A stretch of 64,000 nt of DNA, from contig NZ_KB849655.1 in the NCBI RefSeq assembly GCF_000368765.1, positions 581,080-645,079 on the forward strand, written 5' to 3'. This DNA is from Acinetobacter junii CIP 64.5. Lineage in GTDB: Bacteria > Pseudomonadota > Gammaproteobacteria > Pseudomonadales > Moraxellaceae. The notes beneath the pieces are model-generated. The model saw only the letters and a program-made list of their open reading frames with translations. It had not been told where the DNA came from and did not search any database. Shown piece by piece: positions 46,590 through 56,126 of the stretch. The translations under genes were made by a program, and so were the position numbers. Position 1 is the first letter of the stretch. Every line of letters starts with the position of its first letter.

Positions 46590-49196
46590 TTAAATACTGA
46601 GTAAAGAATTTAGTGTTTCAGAAACATTCTTAGATTTAACTTTCGGCTGCATCGCTTTAAGTGCTTGCTGTACCTGAGAACGCTGAGGTTCGGCTAAGGT
46701 GTACCAACGTGACAACACTTGTAATAAACGAGAACCTAAAATTGGATTTTTCTCATCTAGATAAGTCGCAAGATTAATGAAATGTTCAACGCCAAAACTC
46801 CATGTATTCACGGGACTATTAGATAATCCACCACTCACAGAGCGAATACGATTCGGTGTACCTAGATCATAATCAGGATGCTTAGTGAGGTATTCTATGG
46901 TTTCAGCAGTCGCATTAGGGTTAGATGATTGAATCGTAAACCATTGATCTAAAGATAAAGCTTCATCTTTAAAACGATTATAGAAATCATCCAATACCGA
47001 CTGGGCTTGAGGTGCATCATTCCAAACAAGAACCCGCAAAGCATCTAAACGCTCAGACATATTTCCTGTTTGCTGATATTGCTGATAGGCCAATTCAAAA
47101 GCAGATTCATCACCTTGACGTGCCAACATATTTAACATGATGTTTTTCAATGCACGCACACCCATTGCCAAAGAAAATTCTTTCTGCAAGTCAGGATCAA
47201 GCGCTAAATAGGTTTCTTTCCAGAATGAACCAAGGTCACGTGCCAAACGATTTATAACTGCTTCACGTTTTTCACGTACTAATCCTGGTTCATAATCTTG
47301 ATCGATACGGCTACCTAAGTAACTTTCACTTGGAACATCAAACAAACGTGATGCAAGTAAAGGATCTTTATTAACCAAATCAGGCAAAGTATTTTTAATT
47401 GCTTGGATGTAAGTATCTGCTTGATGATCTTCTAATAAAATACGTTCTAGCAACGTTTGTGTCGCTTGCCATTGGTTAAAACCATTGGTTTCATGTTGAA
47501 TCAAGAAAGCTAGATCATCATTTGAATAATCAAAGCTTAAATTCACTGGTGCAGAGAAATTGCGTAGTAATGAAGCTACTGGTTGTTCGGTCACATCTGT
47601 GAATTCAATAGTCGCTTCATCTTGATCAAATAGGTAAACGCCATCTTTTACATCATTTACAAACAGATCAGCACTATGCAAAGTGTACTGCTCACCTGTT
47701 TTTGCATTGAACAATGCTAAAGCAACTGGGATTGGCACAGCTTTCAAGTTTGGATATTTAGGATGTGCTTTTAGACTTTGTTTCAAGCTCAAATGATAGG
47801 TTTTTGCAGCCGCATCATATTCACCTTTCGCTTCTAGCTTAGGTGTACCTGGTTGGTTATACCACGTAAGGAAATTTGATAAATCCACACCTGAGCCTGC
47901 ACTGAGTGCAGCAACCCAATCTTCAACAGTAACCGCTTGACCATCATGACGAAGGAAATATTCATCTGTGCCTTTACGATATTTTTCTTTACCTAATAAG
48001 GTCGCCATCATGCGGTTAATTTCCGCACCTTTTTCATAAACTGTCGCTGTGTAGAAATTATTGATTTCCACAAAATGATCTGGACGAGGAGGATGAGATA
48101 AAGGACCTGCATCTTCAGGGAATTGATGTGCTTTTAATACAGCAACATCATCGATACGCTGTACTGCTGCCGACTGTAAATCCTCAGAGAAAGACTGATC
48201 TCGGAATACAGTTAAGCCTTCTTTTAAGCAAAGCTGAAACCAATCACGACAGGTAATACGGTTACCAGTCCAGTTATGGAAATATTCATGTGCAATCACC
48301 GATTGAACACGCATGATTGCAGCATCAGTCGTATATTCTTCATCAGCAAGTACACAAGAGGTATTAAAGATATTTAAGCCTTTATTCTCCATCGCACCCA
48401 TATTGAATTGGCTGACAGCCACAATCATATAGTTGTCGAGATCATAAGGACGACCATAATGTTCCTCATCCCAACGCATCGAATGCTTTAATGCTTCCAT
48501 CGCAATATGACATTTTGGAATATCTTTCTCGATCGCGTAAATTTCTAAGGCAACATCACGACCTTCAGAAGTTGTATAACGATCTCTCAATACCGCTAAA
48601 TCACCAATGACACAGGCGAATAAGTAACTTGGTTTCTTGGTTGGATCTTGCCAAATTGCAAAATGACGATCTTCACCTGCCTCACCCGTTTCCAGTAAGT
48701 TACCGTTTGCCAATAAAACAGGATATTTTTTGTCTGCTTCTACACGCGTTGTGAAGACAGTCAATACATCAGGACGATCCGGATAAAAGGTAATTTTGCG
48801 GAAACCTTCAGGTTCATTTTGGGTAACAAATAAATCACCTGCCTTATATAAACCTTCCAGTTGGGTATTAGACTCTGGGTGAATGATCACCTGAGTTTGA
48901 ATAATGACCTCATCTGGTGCATCGGTGATCTTTAATTGCTCTGTATCTAACTCATATTGATCGGCAGTTAATAATTCACCGTTGAGTTGAATAGATTTAA
49001 GTTCTAAATCACGTCCTAATAAGATTAAAGCACCTGCCGCTTGTCTCTTCATCACTAATGTTGAATCAACAATCGTATGATCATCATAGACTTGTATATC
49101 TAAGTTGATTGATTCAACTAAAAAAGATGGTTTTTGATAGTCTTTCAAATAAATGGTTTGATCTGCTTGTACAGGAGGTTGCGCCGCAATATTCAT
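46590..49196 (-). CDS. pepN: aminopeptidase N
   Basis: 868-residue M1 zinc aminopeptidase. Exopeptidase loop GAMENKGLNIFN; zinc motif HEYFHNWTGNR with the downstream glutamate in LKEGLTVFRDQSFSED. The four-domain arrangement and length match E. coli PepN. Cytoplasmic degradation of peptides. Confidence 0.96.
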   Translation of the reverse strand: MNIAAQPPVQADQTIYLKDYQKPSFLVESINLDIQVYDDHTIVDSTLVMKRQAAGALILLGRDLELKSIQLNGELLTADQYELDTEQLKITDAPDEVIIQTQVIIHPESNTQLEGLYKAGDLFVTQNEPEGFRKITFYPDRPDVLTVFTTRVEADKKYPVLLANGNLLETGEAGEDRHFAIWQDPTKKPSYLFACVIGDLAVLRDRYTTSEGRDVALEIYAIEKDIPKCHIAMEALKHSMRWDEEHYGRPYDLDNYMIVAVSQFNMGAMENKGLNIFNTSCVLADEEYTTDAAIMRVQSVIAHEYFHNWTGNRITCRDWFQLCLKEGLTVFRDQSFSEDLQSAAVQRIDDVAVLKAHQFPEDAGPLSHPPRPDHFVEINNFYTATVYEKGAEINRMMATLLGKEKYRKGTDEYFLRHDGQAVTVEDWVAALSAGSGVDLSNFLTWYNQPGTPKLEAKGEYDAAAKTYHLSLKQSLKAHPKYPNLKAVPIPVALALFNAKTGEQYTLHSADLFVNDVKDGVYLFDQDEATIEFTDVTEQPVASLLRNFSAPVNLSFDYSNDDLAFLIQHETNGFNQWQATQTLLERILLEDHQADTYIQAIKNTLPDLVNKDPLLASRLFDVPSESYLGSRIDQDYEPGLVREKREAVINRLARDLGSFWKETYLALDPDLQKEFSLAMGVRALKNIMLNMLARQGDESAFELAYQQYQQTGNMSERLDALRVLVWNDAPQAQSVLDDFYNRFKDEALSLDQWFTIQSSNPNATAETIEYLTKHPDYDLGTPNRIRSVSGGLSNSPVNTWSFGVEHFINLATYLDEKNPILGSRLLQVLSRWYTLAEPQRSQVQQALKAMQPKVKSKNVSETLNSLLSI

Positions 49197-49543
49197 CAGT
49201 AATCCTTAATCTTTCATCATGTCGTTAGATGGTCTTGTTGGCAAGACTTCTTGATTTGCAAATCATACGCCAACTTATAAATCCTGTCTTTAGAACCACA
49301 GTATCACTTTGATTAGTTTTATTGGGTTTGTATAAACGAATTTTCAAATTTAAACGTTGAATCAACTTATCGTTTAGACAAAATTACAACACTGTTTTCC
49401 ATTCTTAAATCAAAAATACAAAAGCAAATGTCACCCATCGACTAACTTACATTTTTTTGCTGTGTTTAACATTTTGTGCACGGTTATTGCTTAATCACAT
49501 ATGCCAAAGTAGGTATGTAAAAATAACAAGTGAGGGTTTTATT
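49197..49543. other. intergenic region between pepN and a small conserved gene
   Basis: About 350 bp with divergent start regions at both ends. It should contain both promoters; no RNA motif or repeat was recognised. A longer frame from 49457 exists, but the ATG at 49544 with GAGGG is preferred. Confidence 0.5.
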
Positions 49544-49801
49544 ATGGAATTAAAAGCGCATCTATATCGTTTAGAAAACATTAAAGCAATTCACGATCTC
49601 GCAACGGCTGGAATTGATCATCAAGTTATTTCAGTCTTTTTATCAGCAGAAGGCATTTGTATTACACCAATTGAAGTAACAAATATTGTGAATACTTACG
49701 ATGCCTTAGGTAAAGAAAAAGTCCCAACAAAAAAAGTACAAGCCTTACTCGCTGCTAAAAAAATCTGTCAGGAGGACGAAAATTTACCATGCCCTGTTTA
49801 A
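49544..49801 (+). CDS. conserved small protein, 85 residues, unknown function
   Basis: Start at ATG 49544, preceded by GAGGG at good spacing. The sequence MELKAHLYRLENIKAIHDLATAG followed by ISVFLSAEGICITPIEVTNIV has a helix-turn-helix look (short helices with a glycine turn, quoted in two parts), which may mean a DNA-binding role. The C-terminus has two cysteines. No family recognised. Followed by a bidirectional terminator. Confidence 0.7.
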   Translation: MELKAHLYRLENIKAIHDLATAGIDHQVISVFLSAEGICITPIEVTNIVNTYDALGKEKVPTKKVQALLAAKKICQEDENLPCPV

Positions 49802-49815
49802 TCAAATTCAACCCA

Positions 49816-49849
49816 ACAAAAAACCTCGAATTAATCGAGGTTTTTTTAT
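49816..49849 (+). terminator. bidirectional terminator
   Basis: AACCTCGA-TTAA-TCGAGGTT stem with A6 before and T7 after; shared by the small gene on + and the DUF2147 gene on -. Confidence 0.93.
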
Positions 49850-49860
49850 TCATTTAGAAG

Positions 49861-50334
49861 TTATGGATTAGCACTATCCGTTCTTAGCCAAACAACCGTT
49901 CGCCCGAGAGCAGAAACACCCATATAACCACGCATACGAAGACGCTTTCCTTCGCCAGTCACAACACCCTTGCCTTTGTAGATGCGACCCGAAGTCGGTT
50001 CCAACACACGACCATCAATATATGAGTCAGGTTTATTTGGATCTTCTCTAAATCCTGAAAGAATTTGCAGTCCCAATATCGGCTTATTGGTAAAAGGTGC
50101 AGGACATTTTGAACAGTTTGTTAAGGCAATACCATGTGAATTTGGATAACGATAGACAATTTTCCCGTGATAACGCCCATCATTTCCTTTACGGATCTCA
50201 ACAATTGAAAGCTGCTCACCTGTACGCTCTTCTATACTTTTCCAGTAGCCTTCGATAGACGCAGAAAAACCTAACGCACTCACAAACGATAAACTAAGCC
50301 CCATGATTCCTTTCATGAGCATTTGATTCAACAT
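49861..50334 (-). CDS. DUF2147 domain secreted protein, copy 1
   Basis: 157 residues with a signal peptide (LSLSFVSALGFSASIEG). DUF2147 core: GYWKSIEERTGEQLSIVEI, YHGKIVYRYP, LTNCSKCPAPFTNKPILGLQIL, DGRVLEPTSGRIYKGKG and LRMRGYMGVSALGRTVVW. The paired cysteines in CSKCP probably form a disulfide. Function unknown; periplasmic or outer-membrane associated. It is a close paralogue of the gene right behind it. Confidence 0.9.
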   Translation of the reverse strand: MLNQMLMKGIMGLSLSFVSALGFSASIEGYWKSIEERTGEQLSIVEIRKGNDGRYHGKIVYRYPNSHGIALTNCSKCPAPFTNKPILGLQILSGFREDPNKPDSYIDGRVLEPTSGRIYKGKGVVTGEGKRLRMRGYMGVSALGRTVVWLRTDSANP

Positions 50335-50498
50335 ATTAACCCCTTCATTTTAAAAACTAAATTATTCATGTTTATAGATTTAATGCGCGAAAACTAACAT
50401 AGTTTTAAACAATTTACACTGTACGCATGAGTTCTTTTGACTATAAAAGCAACATGATTAATCGTTATTGTTCACATAATTTTAATGTTTTATTCAAA

Positions 50499-50527
50499 TA
50501 AAAAACCCTGACATTCTTGTTCAGGCT
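50499..50527 (-). terminator. terminator between the two DUF2147 genes
   Basis: CCTGA-ACAAGAATG-TCAGG stem on the - strand followed by T6, so each copy has its own transcript end. Confidence 0.83.
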
Positions 50528-50544
50528 TTCCTAATAAATATAAA

Positions 50545-51018
50545 TTATGGATTTGCGCTATCAGTACGAATCCATACCTGCGTACGACCTAGTGCAGAGA
50601 TGCCCATATAGCCTCGCATACGCATACGCTTACCATCTGCACTTAACTGAGCTTTACCTTTGTAAATATTACCAGTTTTAGGCTCTAAGACCCGACCATC
50701 AATATACTGATTCGGTTTCTTAGGATCTTCTTTCAAACCCCAAGCGATTTGCAGTCCTAAGATTGGTTTATTTTTAAAAGGTTCAGGACATTTAACACAG
50801 TTCGTCAATACTGCTCCACCTGGCACTGGATAGCGATACACAATCGTTCCAGTATACGTATTATCAGGTTTCTTTTTTAATTCGATAATTGAAAGTTGTT
50901 CGCCTGTTCGATCGTCAATACTTTTCCAAAAACCTTCAGGTGTAGCTGCAAAAGTCATCAAACTAGATAAGGCTAATGACATGCTCATGAGTCCTTTCAT
51001 GAGTGAGTTTTTTTGCAT
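50545..51018 (-). CDS. DUF2147 domain secreted protein, copy 2
   Basis: 157 residues from ATG 51018 (upstream GGAG at ideal spacing); signal peptide MSMSLALSSLMTFAA. Core motifs nearly repeat copy 1: GFWKSIDDRTGEQLSIIEL, LTNCVKCPEPFKNKPILGLQI, DGRVLEPKTGNIYKGK and GYMGISALGRTQVWIRTDSANP. Both copies end in the same TDSANP, so this is a tandem duplication. Function unknown. Confidence 0.9.
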   Translation of the reverse strand: MQKNSLMKGLMSMSLALSSLMTFAATPEGFWKSIDDRTGEQLSIIELKKKPDNTYTGTIVYRYPVPGGAVLTNCVKCPEPFKNKPILGLQIAWGLKEDPKKPNQYIDGRVLEPKTGNIYKGKAQLSADGKRMRMRGYMGISALGRTQVWIRTDSANP

Positions 51019-51355
51019 AAATCGCTCCGTAATGCAAAATAGATCCATCTAAGATACATATGTATTACAATGCTGACTGGCAGTCAATCAGACTTGAGCA
51101 TATTTAATTACTTAAAATCAAAATATTTCCTAATAAAATCACATATTGAAAAACTAATATTAACCACTTCACATTTTAGCATTATTCAACAACACCATTT
51201 GAGATTCTATCCAATCTAAATATCTTCAATTTCACCTCAAAACTATTGCCACATATCCAACTCCTCCCATCGTTGTAAATCTATTTTAATCTTTACATCA
51301 TAGATTATGCTCTACATGTATAATTACCGTTTTGAGGTTCAGAGGTAATAATTCA
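51019..51355. other. intergenic region between DUF2147 and zinc-ribbon genes
   Basis: About 340 bp of AT-rich sequence with divergent starts at its ends. No gene, repeat or RNA recognised. Confidence 0.5.
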
Positions 51356-52516
51356 ATGGAATTACAGATTCTACAAAAACAGTTAGATGAAAGTAGCCAT
51401 TGCCCTTTATGCCACGCTTCAATGTATTGGGTTGAAGCTGAACAATATTCACAAGAAATTCAATTTCACGAATGTAGCCATTGCCAACATCGAGTATTTA
51501 CAAATAGCAGTAAGTTAAATTGCCATTGTGATCAATGTACAGCTCAGCGTAAGAAACAAACACAACAAACAAAAATTCAAGAACAGCGTAAATACAAAGT
51601 CAAAGACGAAGTCATCTACAGCTTGAATCAGCTCAGCTTTATTCATAAGTTGTTCTTATTAAGTCTACTTGATGGATATGCCCGTGAAGATGTTCAACAT
51701 GATGAACTCATTCATTGGAAAAACATTAAGTATCATGAGATTACTCCAAACTATTTATTTCAAAATCAAATTGTTAAAGAGCTATTAAATAGTGGAATCT
51801 TAAAATCTCCAGATTCAAGTATCGAGACAGAAAGTTTTTACTTAAATATAAGACTTGATGGCTATTCTGATCCAAGTTTATTCAGTGTTGCTCAGCAACT
51901 TCGATATTGGTTTTACGAAAATTTAAGTTTAGGCATTCCATTTAAAACAGTAGATGAAGTAAAAGATGCACTTTATCTTGTTTTATATCAAGAAATTGTC
52001 CAGTTTATGCAATTTTACTGTCGTACGTGGGGTATCCAAATTGCAGGTAATCGCTCTTTTCAAGGCTTTTGCTATCGATTAATGGAAAATCTAGCTGTTG
52101 GTCAACTCTTTTATTTGATTCAAACTGCATTGGAATATTTGTATAAGCAAAAAGCGCTACAAGTTAAAAATGAAAAGTTTATTAACACTAATCTCTTGAA
52201 AAAAACCTTAGAGCAGTATCGAGAACGAGCAACAACTGAGCGTTGGGAAACAAGCACTTTACCAAGACCTCATAACATTCCGTTGAGTAAAATGAGTGAA
52301 GTCTTGTTATTTAAATTTCTTGGTTATGATGAAAGTATTTTTTTCCAACCAATTTGGAAGTCATGGCGCAAGATTGAACCACGTTTAAATTTTTATTCAG
52401 TAAAGCGTTGTATGTATTGTGGTTCGAATGATCTTGCGGTTGATTATGATGCAAAAGATTATGTTTCGTTGATTTGTCGCCAATGTAAACATCAAGACCA
52501 CTATTTTACACGCTAA
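51356..52516 (+). CDS. conserved protein with zinc-ribbon ends, unknown function
   Basis: About 386 residues. The N-terminal 60 residues contain CxxC pairs: HCPLCHAS, ECSHCQHR and CHCDQC; another pair of CxxC lies at the C-terminus (KRCMYCGSND and ICRQCKHQD). Between them is a mainly helical domain with aromatic and hydrophobic stretches but no signal peptide. I do not recognise a named family. Start chosen at ATG 51356, which has AGAGG upstream. It sits directly before thiM in the same direction (36-bp gap), but no thiamine signature is visible in it. Confidence 0.75.
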   Translation: MELQILQKQLDESSHCPLCHASMYWVEAEQYSQEIQFHECSHCQHRVFTNSSKLNCHCDQCTAQRKKQTQQTKIQEQRKYKVKDEVIYSLNQLSFIHKLFLLSLLDGYAREDVQHDELIHWKNIKYHEITPNYLFQNQIVKELLNSGILKSPDSSIETESFYLNIRLDGYSDPSLFSVAQQLRYWFYENLSLGIPFKTVDEVKDALYLVLYQEIVQFMQFYCRTWGIQIAGNRSFQGFCYRLMENLAVGQLFYLIQTALEYLYKQKALQVKNEKFINTNLLKKTLEQYRERATTERWETSTLPRPHNIPLSKMSEVLLFKFLGYDESIFFQPIWKSWRKIEPRLNFYSVKRCMYCGSNDLAVDYDAKDYVSLICRQCKHQDHYFTR

Positions 52517-52552
52517 AATTTAGCAACTAGTTTCATAAAGTAAGGATTCGAT

Positions 52553-53368
52553 ATGTCTTTAAAACAACAGCTTATTGATCAAGTGATTGAGGCTTGGCAT
52601 TCCTTACAAGACAAAGTTCCTCTTGTTCAATGTATCACCAATAGCGTTGCAACGAATTACACTGCGAATATCTTGCTTGCTGCTGGTGCTTCTCCAGCCA
52701 TGATCGACAATCCTTTTGAAACTGAAGCATTCACTAAAATTAGTTCCGCGCTTAGTATCAATACTGGGACCCCCACGACGGAACAAACGCAAGCGATGCT
52801 CATTTCTGCACGGACAGCACAGCAGCAGCAAACGCCTTGGGTACTTGATCCAGTAGGTTATGGAGCAGTTTTGCGATGGCGGAGCGAGACAGTAGACCAG
52901 TTATTAAACTTTAAACCCAATATTATTCGGGCAAATGCTTCTGAAATTAGCACCATAGCTGGTAATCAAACAGAATCGAAAGGTGTAGACAGCACATTAA
53001 ACAGCCAAGATGTTTATGAACAAGCAAAAAGCTTATTGCAATATTCAGAGTGTATTGCGATTTCTGGTGAATCCGATTTCATCATTTCAAAACAACTAAA
53101 TACAGTGATTCAGGTGAATGGTGGTTGCTATCTTCAACCTAAAATAACGGCAACAGGCTGTGCATTAGGTGCATTGACTGCTGCGTATCACGCTGTTAGC
53201 ACGCCTACAATTGCTGCACTTGCTTCACATATACATTTTGCTATAGCTGGAAAATTGGCGTATGAACATGCTCAAACTGTGGGTAGTTTCAATGTCGCAT
53301 TTTTAGATTATGTACATATGTTGGATGATAATTTGATTCGGCAATATGTCGATATTGAATTGTTATAA
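52553..53368 (+). CDS. thiM: hydroxyethylthiazole kinase
   Basis: 271 residues; phosphorylates 4-methyl-5-hydroxyethylthiazole in thiamine salvage. Motifs: PLVQCITNSVATNYTANILLA, SPAMIDNP, PWVLDPVGYGAV, IRANASEI and the anion-hole ATGCALGALTAAY. No TPP riboswitch was found upstream; the gene follows the zinc-ribbon gene closely and lacks thiD/thiE beside it. Confidence 0.93.
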   Translation: MSLKQQLIDQVIEAWHSLQDKVPLVQCITNSVATNYTANILLAAGASPAMIDNPFETEAFTKISSALSINTGTPTTEQTQAMLISARTAQQQQTPWVLDPVGYGAVLRWRSETVDQLLNFKPNIIRANASEISTIAGNQTESKGVDSTLNSQDVYEQAKSLLQYSECIAISGESDFIISKQLNTVIQVNGGCYLQPKITATGCALGALTAAYHAVSTPTIAALASHIHFAIAGKLAYEHAQTVGSFNVAFLDYVHMLDDNLIRQYVDIELL

Positions 53369-53435
53369 TCCGAATTATGGATGAGCCATAGAATTTTAAA
53401 AAAATAAATATTAAGGCTATCAGTTGAGTTCAAAC

Positions 53436-54298
53436 GGCATTGTTGCACAAAGCTATTCTTGAAGGCTTCGATACAGCGATTTAATGCTGTTTAATGATTA
53501 AATCTCTATTCTGTCTTTTTAAACATATGGTCACTGGCTTTGCTCAAAGCCTGATTAAACTCTGTGGTTTGAAGTGGACACACCAGATTACTCCACCCTC
53601 TGTAGACGACAAAAGCATATTGATATTGCGATAAGCTATCAGAAAAGTCGTGACGGGTTACATCTACTCGTCGACTTTACAGGGTTAAAATTTTTAGATG
53701 AAGGCGAATGGAAGCGTAAGAAACATCAGCATGAATATCGTCGCCAATGGCGCAAACTTCATATTGGTATAGATGCTAAGACCCTTCAAATACGAGCAGT
53801 TCAGCTCACAACAAACAATGTGAGTGATTCACAGGTGCTTGGTGATTTGCTTGATCAAATTCCGTTGGATGAACAAATTGATTCAGTCTATACAGATGGT
53901 GCTTATGACACAAAGCACTGCCGACAAGTCATTTTAGATCGAGATGCACATGCAGCCATTCCACCTAGGAAGAATGCAAAGCCTTGGGAAAGATAAGAAC
54001 TTGAGATCTTTAGAGAGGAATGAATTATTAAAAACAGTCAAACGACTAGGTAGGTTACTTTGGAAAAAATGGTCTGGTTATCATCGTCGAAGTTTAGCGG
54101 AAACCAAAATGCATTGCATCAAATTATTAGACGATAAATTAACAGCAAGGAGTTTTCCTATTCATGTGAATGAGATTCATGCACATGTAGCAGTTTTGAA
54201 TAAATTCACAGAATTAGGTCGCCCTCATACCGAAGTTGTCACTTGAATTTAGCTCAATTAGGGTAGCATTATCTTTCAAACCTTTGTGCAACAAAGCC
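53436..54298. mobile_element. degenerate IS5-family (IS903-group-like) insertion sequence
   Basis: Bounded by inverted repeats GGCATTGTTGCACAAAG at 53436 and GGCTTTGTTGCACAAAGG at the reverse of 54298. The length, 863 bp, is about 170 bp short of a typical member. The flanking 9-mers (AGTTCAAAC and GTTTACAAC) are not a target duplication. The right end stops two bases from the stop codon of the neighbouring small membrane protein gene. Confidence 0.88.
53529..54246 (+). pseudogene. IS5-family transposase remnant with two frameshifts and missing N-terminus
   Basis: Reading in three frames rebuilds the normal protein: MVTGFAQSLIKLCGLKW, then after a one-base deletion near 53578 PDYSTLCRRQKHIDIAIS and VDFTGLKFLDEGEWKRKKH, with DDE-type residues in HIGIDAKTLQIRA and YTDGAYDTK, then after a one-base insertion near 53992 ending in the NEIHAHVAVLNKFTELGRP motif. 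The N-terminal ~60 residues are gone. Not functional. Confidence 0.87.
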
Positions 54299-54300
54299 GT

Positions 54301-54684
54301 TTACAACCAAAAGAACAAAATGGAACTTATTACTATTGCAAAACCAAAAAAAATTGACGACTTAATATAAAACCATATTTTTTTATGTTGATCTATTACT
54401 TCTATTGCCGAGTTAAAATTCAACCCATAGAATAGTTTTCTTTTTTTAAAAAAGTTTTCTAAGCTTTTTTCCGAAATAAAGAAAATTATATTGATAAAAG
54501 TAACACCTAAAATTACTGCCTCAATATTAGCAACATCCATTGATTTGTTTTTATACAAGTTACCATAAAATATACTCTTCAAACCTTCATTACTATTCAC
54601 GTATCTTGCAGCCAATTGGTGAAAAATCGCCCACAACACAACAGATAATAATAAATAAATTACTAATAAATCTTTAAGCAACAT
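54301..54684 (-). CDS. small membrane protein, likely immunity partner of the T6SS effector
   Basis: 127 residues with three strong hydrophobic helices (about 5-22 LLVIYLLLSVVLWAIF, 54-70 EAVILGVTFINIIFFI, 108-126 IFFGFAIVISSILFFWL) joined by basic loops. It has no known domain. Its position directly downstream (11 bp) of a candidate pore-forming effector in the same transcript is the standard arrangement for an immunity protein, which for a pore former would sit in the inner membrane. This is inference. Its TAA lies two bases from the degraded IS. Confidence 0.6.
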   Translation of the reverse strand: MLLKDLLVIYLLLSVVLWAIFHQLAARYVNSNEGLKSIFYGNLYKNKSMDVANIEAVILGVTFINIIFFISEKSLENFFKKRKLFYGLNFNSAIEVIDQHKKIWFYIKSSIFFGFAIVISSILFFWL

Positions 54685-54695
54685 ATAAATCCCAA

Positions 54696-56117
54696 TTATT
54701 TAAGTCTTTCATAGCTATATTCTGCAATTGTCGCACCAGTAACTCCACCCAAATATCCTCCACCCAAAGTAAATACAACACCAGCTACTCCTAATACAAC
54801 AAGGACTGGAAGTCCAACAGTTCCTCCAGCAACACCTATTACAATAGCACCAACTGCAGCTCCAGCTTTAGCTCCCAGAACTCCACCAATAAGCCCCCCC
54901 TCAATTTTTCCAGTTTGCTTAATAATTTCTTTTCTAGTAGCCTCTGAATCACCAGTCTTATAAACATCTGCAACAGATTGCCCGCTGCTAATAATATCCC
55001 AAGCAAAAACTAAACGACCACCATATTTTAAACCTTTACTAACTTTCGAGGTTTCATCCATATTTTTAATATATTCATCAATACTACTATTATTTTTAGC
55101 TCGAACAAAAACAGTACGTCTTATTGCATCTCTATCATTCTTATAATTAATTCCATGATTCCATGAAAAAAATTTTTGGCCTGCAGCTTGGTTCATTCTT
55201 TTTATATCACTGGCATATTGCCTTTCAAAGCCAGCAAAGTGTCTCCTTGTCGATATTTTACTTTTTATACTTTTTTCATAGTCCATATATTTAAGTAAAG
55301 CAGTATAGCTACTAGCAGCTTCCTTATTTGCATGTCCTATTAAATTAACGGCACTATCCACCCCTTCTTTTGCAGCAAAAACAAATGGATCTTTTTTTAA
55401 ATTTTCTGCAAAAAGTTCATGAAAATCAGGAGTTATGGGTTCCTTTACAAAACCAACTAGATCACTCTGTTTCTTTATTTCTTGTAATTGATCGTATGTG
55501 TTAGCAAAATATAAAGGATCAAAACTCGAGTCTTTTAACAGCGATTTTAATTTAGACTCAGCTTGACTTGCTTTTACACGATAATCAGCTAAGTCCTTTG
55601 CAGTAGTACTGTTAGACAAAATAAGAATTTGGCCTGGTATTAAAATTTTTATAGGCGCGATATTTTCAATGTGTGCATTGTTACTTCTTAAAACATCCCA
55701 ATCAGAACTTGTTAATGGACGTTTAAATACTCGTTTAGACCAATCCATCATTGTTTCTTTTTGTTTAACCAAATACCAACCAACTTTACCATCGTTTAAA
55801 TAAATTTCTTTAATGTTTTCAGTAGCTTTTTTAGTAATCGCACTTGTCGTTTTTATGCTAAAAGCACTCCAATTACTTTTTGTTGAATAGGCTTTGGCAG
55901 AAATTTTTTGCAGTAGCTCTCCCCGAATATAAACCTCATAAATCAAAACAGTATTTATATTATGAATTTCATACCATTGAGTAAAACCTTGTTCATCAAA
56001 ACGGCCTTCAAAAATTGTTTGTTTATTCGTACTTTTGTTATGAACAACAAACTTATATGTCAAATCTTTTAACTTTAAAGGAGCTTGTACATTAAGCTTT
56101 AATCGACTGTGATGCAT
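54696..56117 (-). CDS. candidate T6SS effector: LysM-like domain plus glycine-zipper membrane domain
   Basis: 473 residues. N-terminal ~110 residues look like a beta-rich carrier domain. Residues about 112-168 fit LysM (GWYLVKQKETMMDWSKRVF ... LIPGQILILSN), a peptidoglycan-binding fold. A helical middle follows. The last ~70 residues are strongly hydrophobic and glycine-rich (GGLIGGVLGAKAGAAVGAIV then VLVVLGVAGVVFTLGGGYLGG), a glycine-zipper pattern seen in pore-forming or colicin-like toxins. It lies 9 bp behind the vgrG 3' end, strongly suggesting cargo delivered by that spike. No catalytic motif was seen. The function is inferred. Confidence 0.68.
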   Translation of the reverse strand: MHHSRLKLNVQAPLKLKDLTYKFVVHNKSTNKQTIFEGRFDEQGFTQWYEIHNINTVLIYEVYIRGELLQKISAKAYSTKSNWSAFSIKTTSAITKKATENIKEIYLNDGKVGWYLVKQKETMMDWSKRVFKRPLTSSDWDVLRSNNAHIENIAPIKILIPGQILILSNSTTAKDLADYRVKASQAESKLKSLLKDSSFDPLYFANTYDQLQEIKKQSDLVGFVKEPITPDFHELFAENLKKDPFVFAAKEGVDSAVNLIGHANKEAASSYTALLKYMDYEKSIKSKISTRRHFAGFERQYASDIKRMNQAAGQKFFSWNHGINYKNDRDAIRRTVFVRAKNNSSIDEYIKNMDETSKVSKGLKYGGRLVFAWDIISSGQSVADVYKTGDSEATRKEIIKQTGKIEGGLIGGVLGAKAGAAVGAIVIGVAGGTVGLPVLVVLGVAGVVFTLGGGYLGGVTGATIAEYSYERLK

Positions 56118-56126
56118 ATCTGCTCC

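Noticed and set aside
52517..52552. TPP riboswitch before thiM
   Set aside because: Only 36 bp separate thiM from the previous gene and no THI-box sequence is present.
53574..53996. Transposase ORF as an intact gene
   Set aside because: It lacks the N-terminus and ends at a frameshift; only a remnant.
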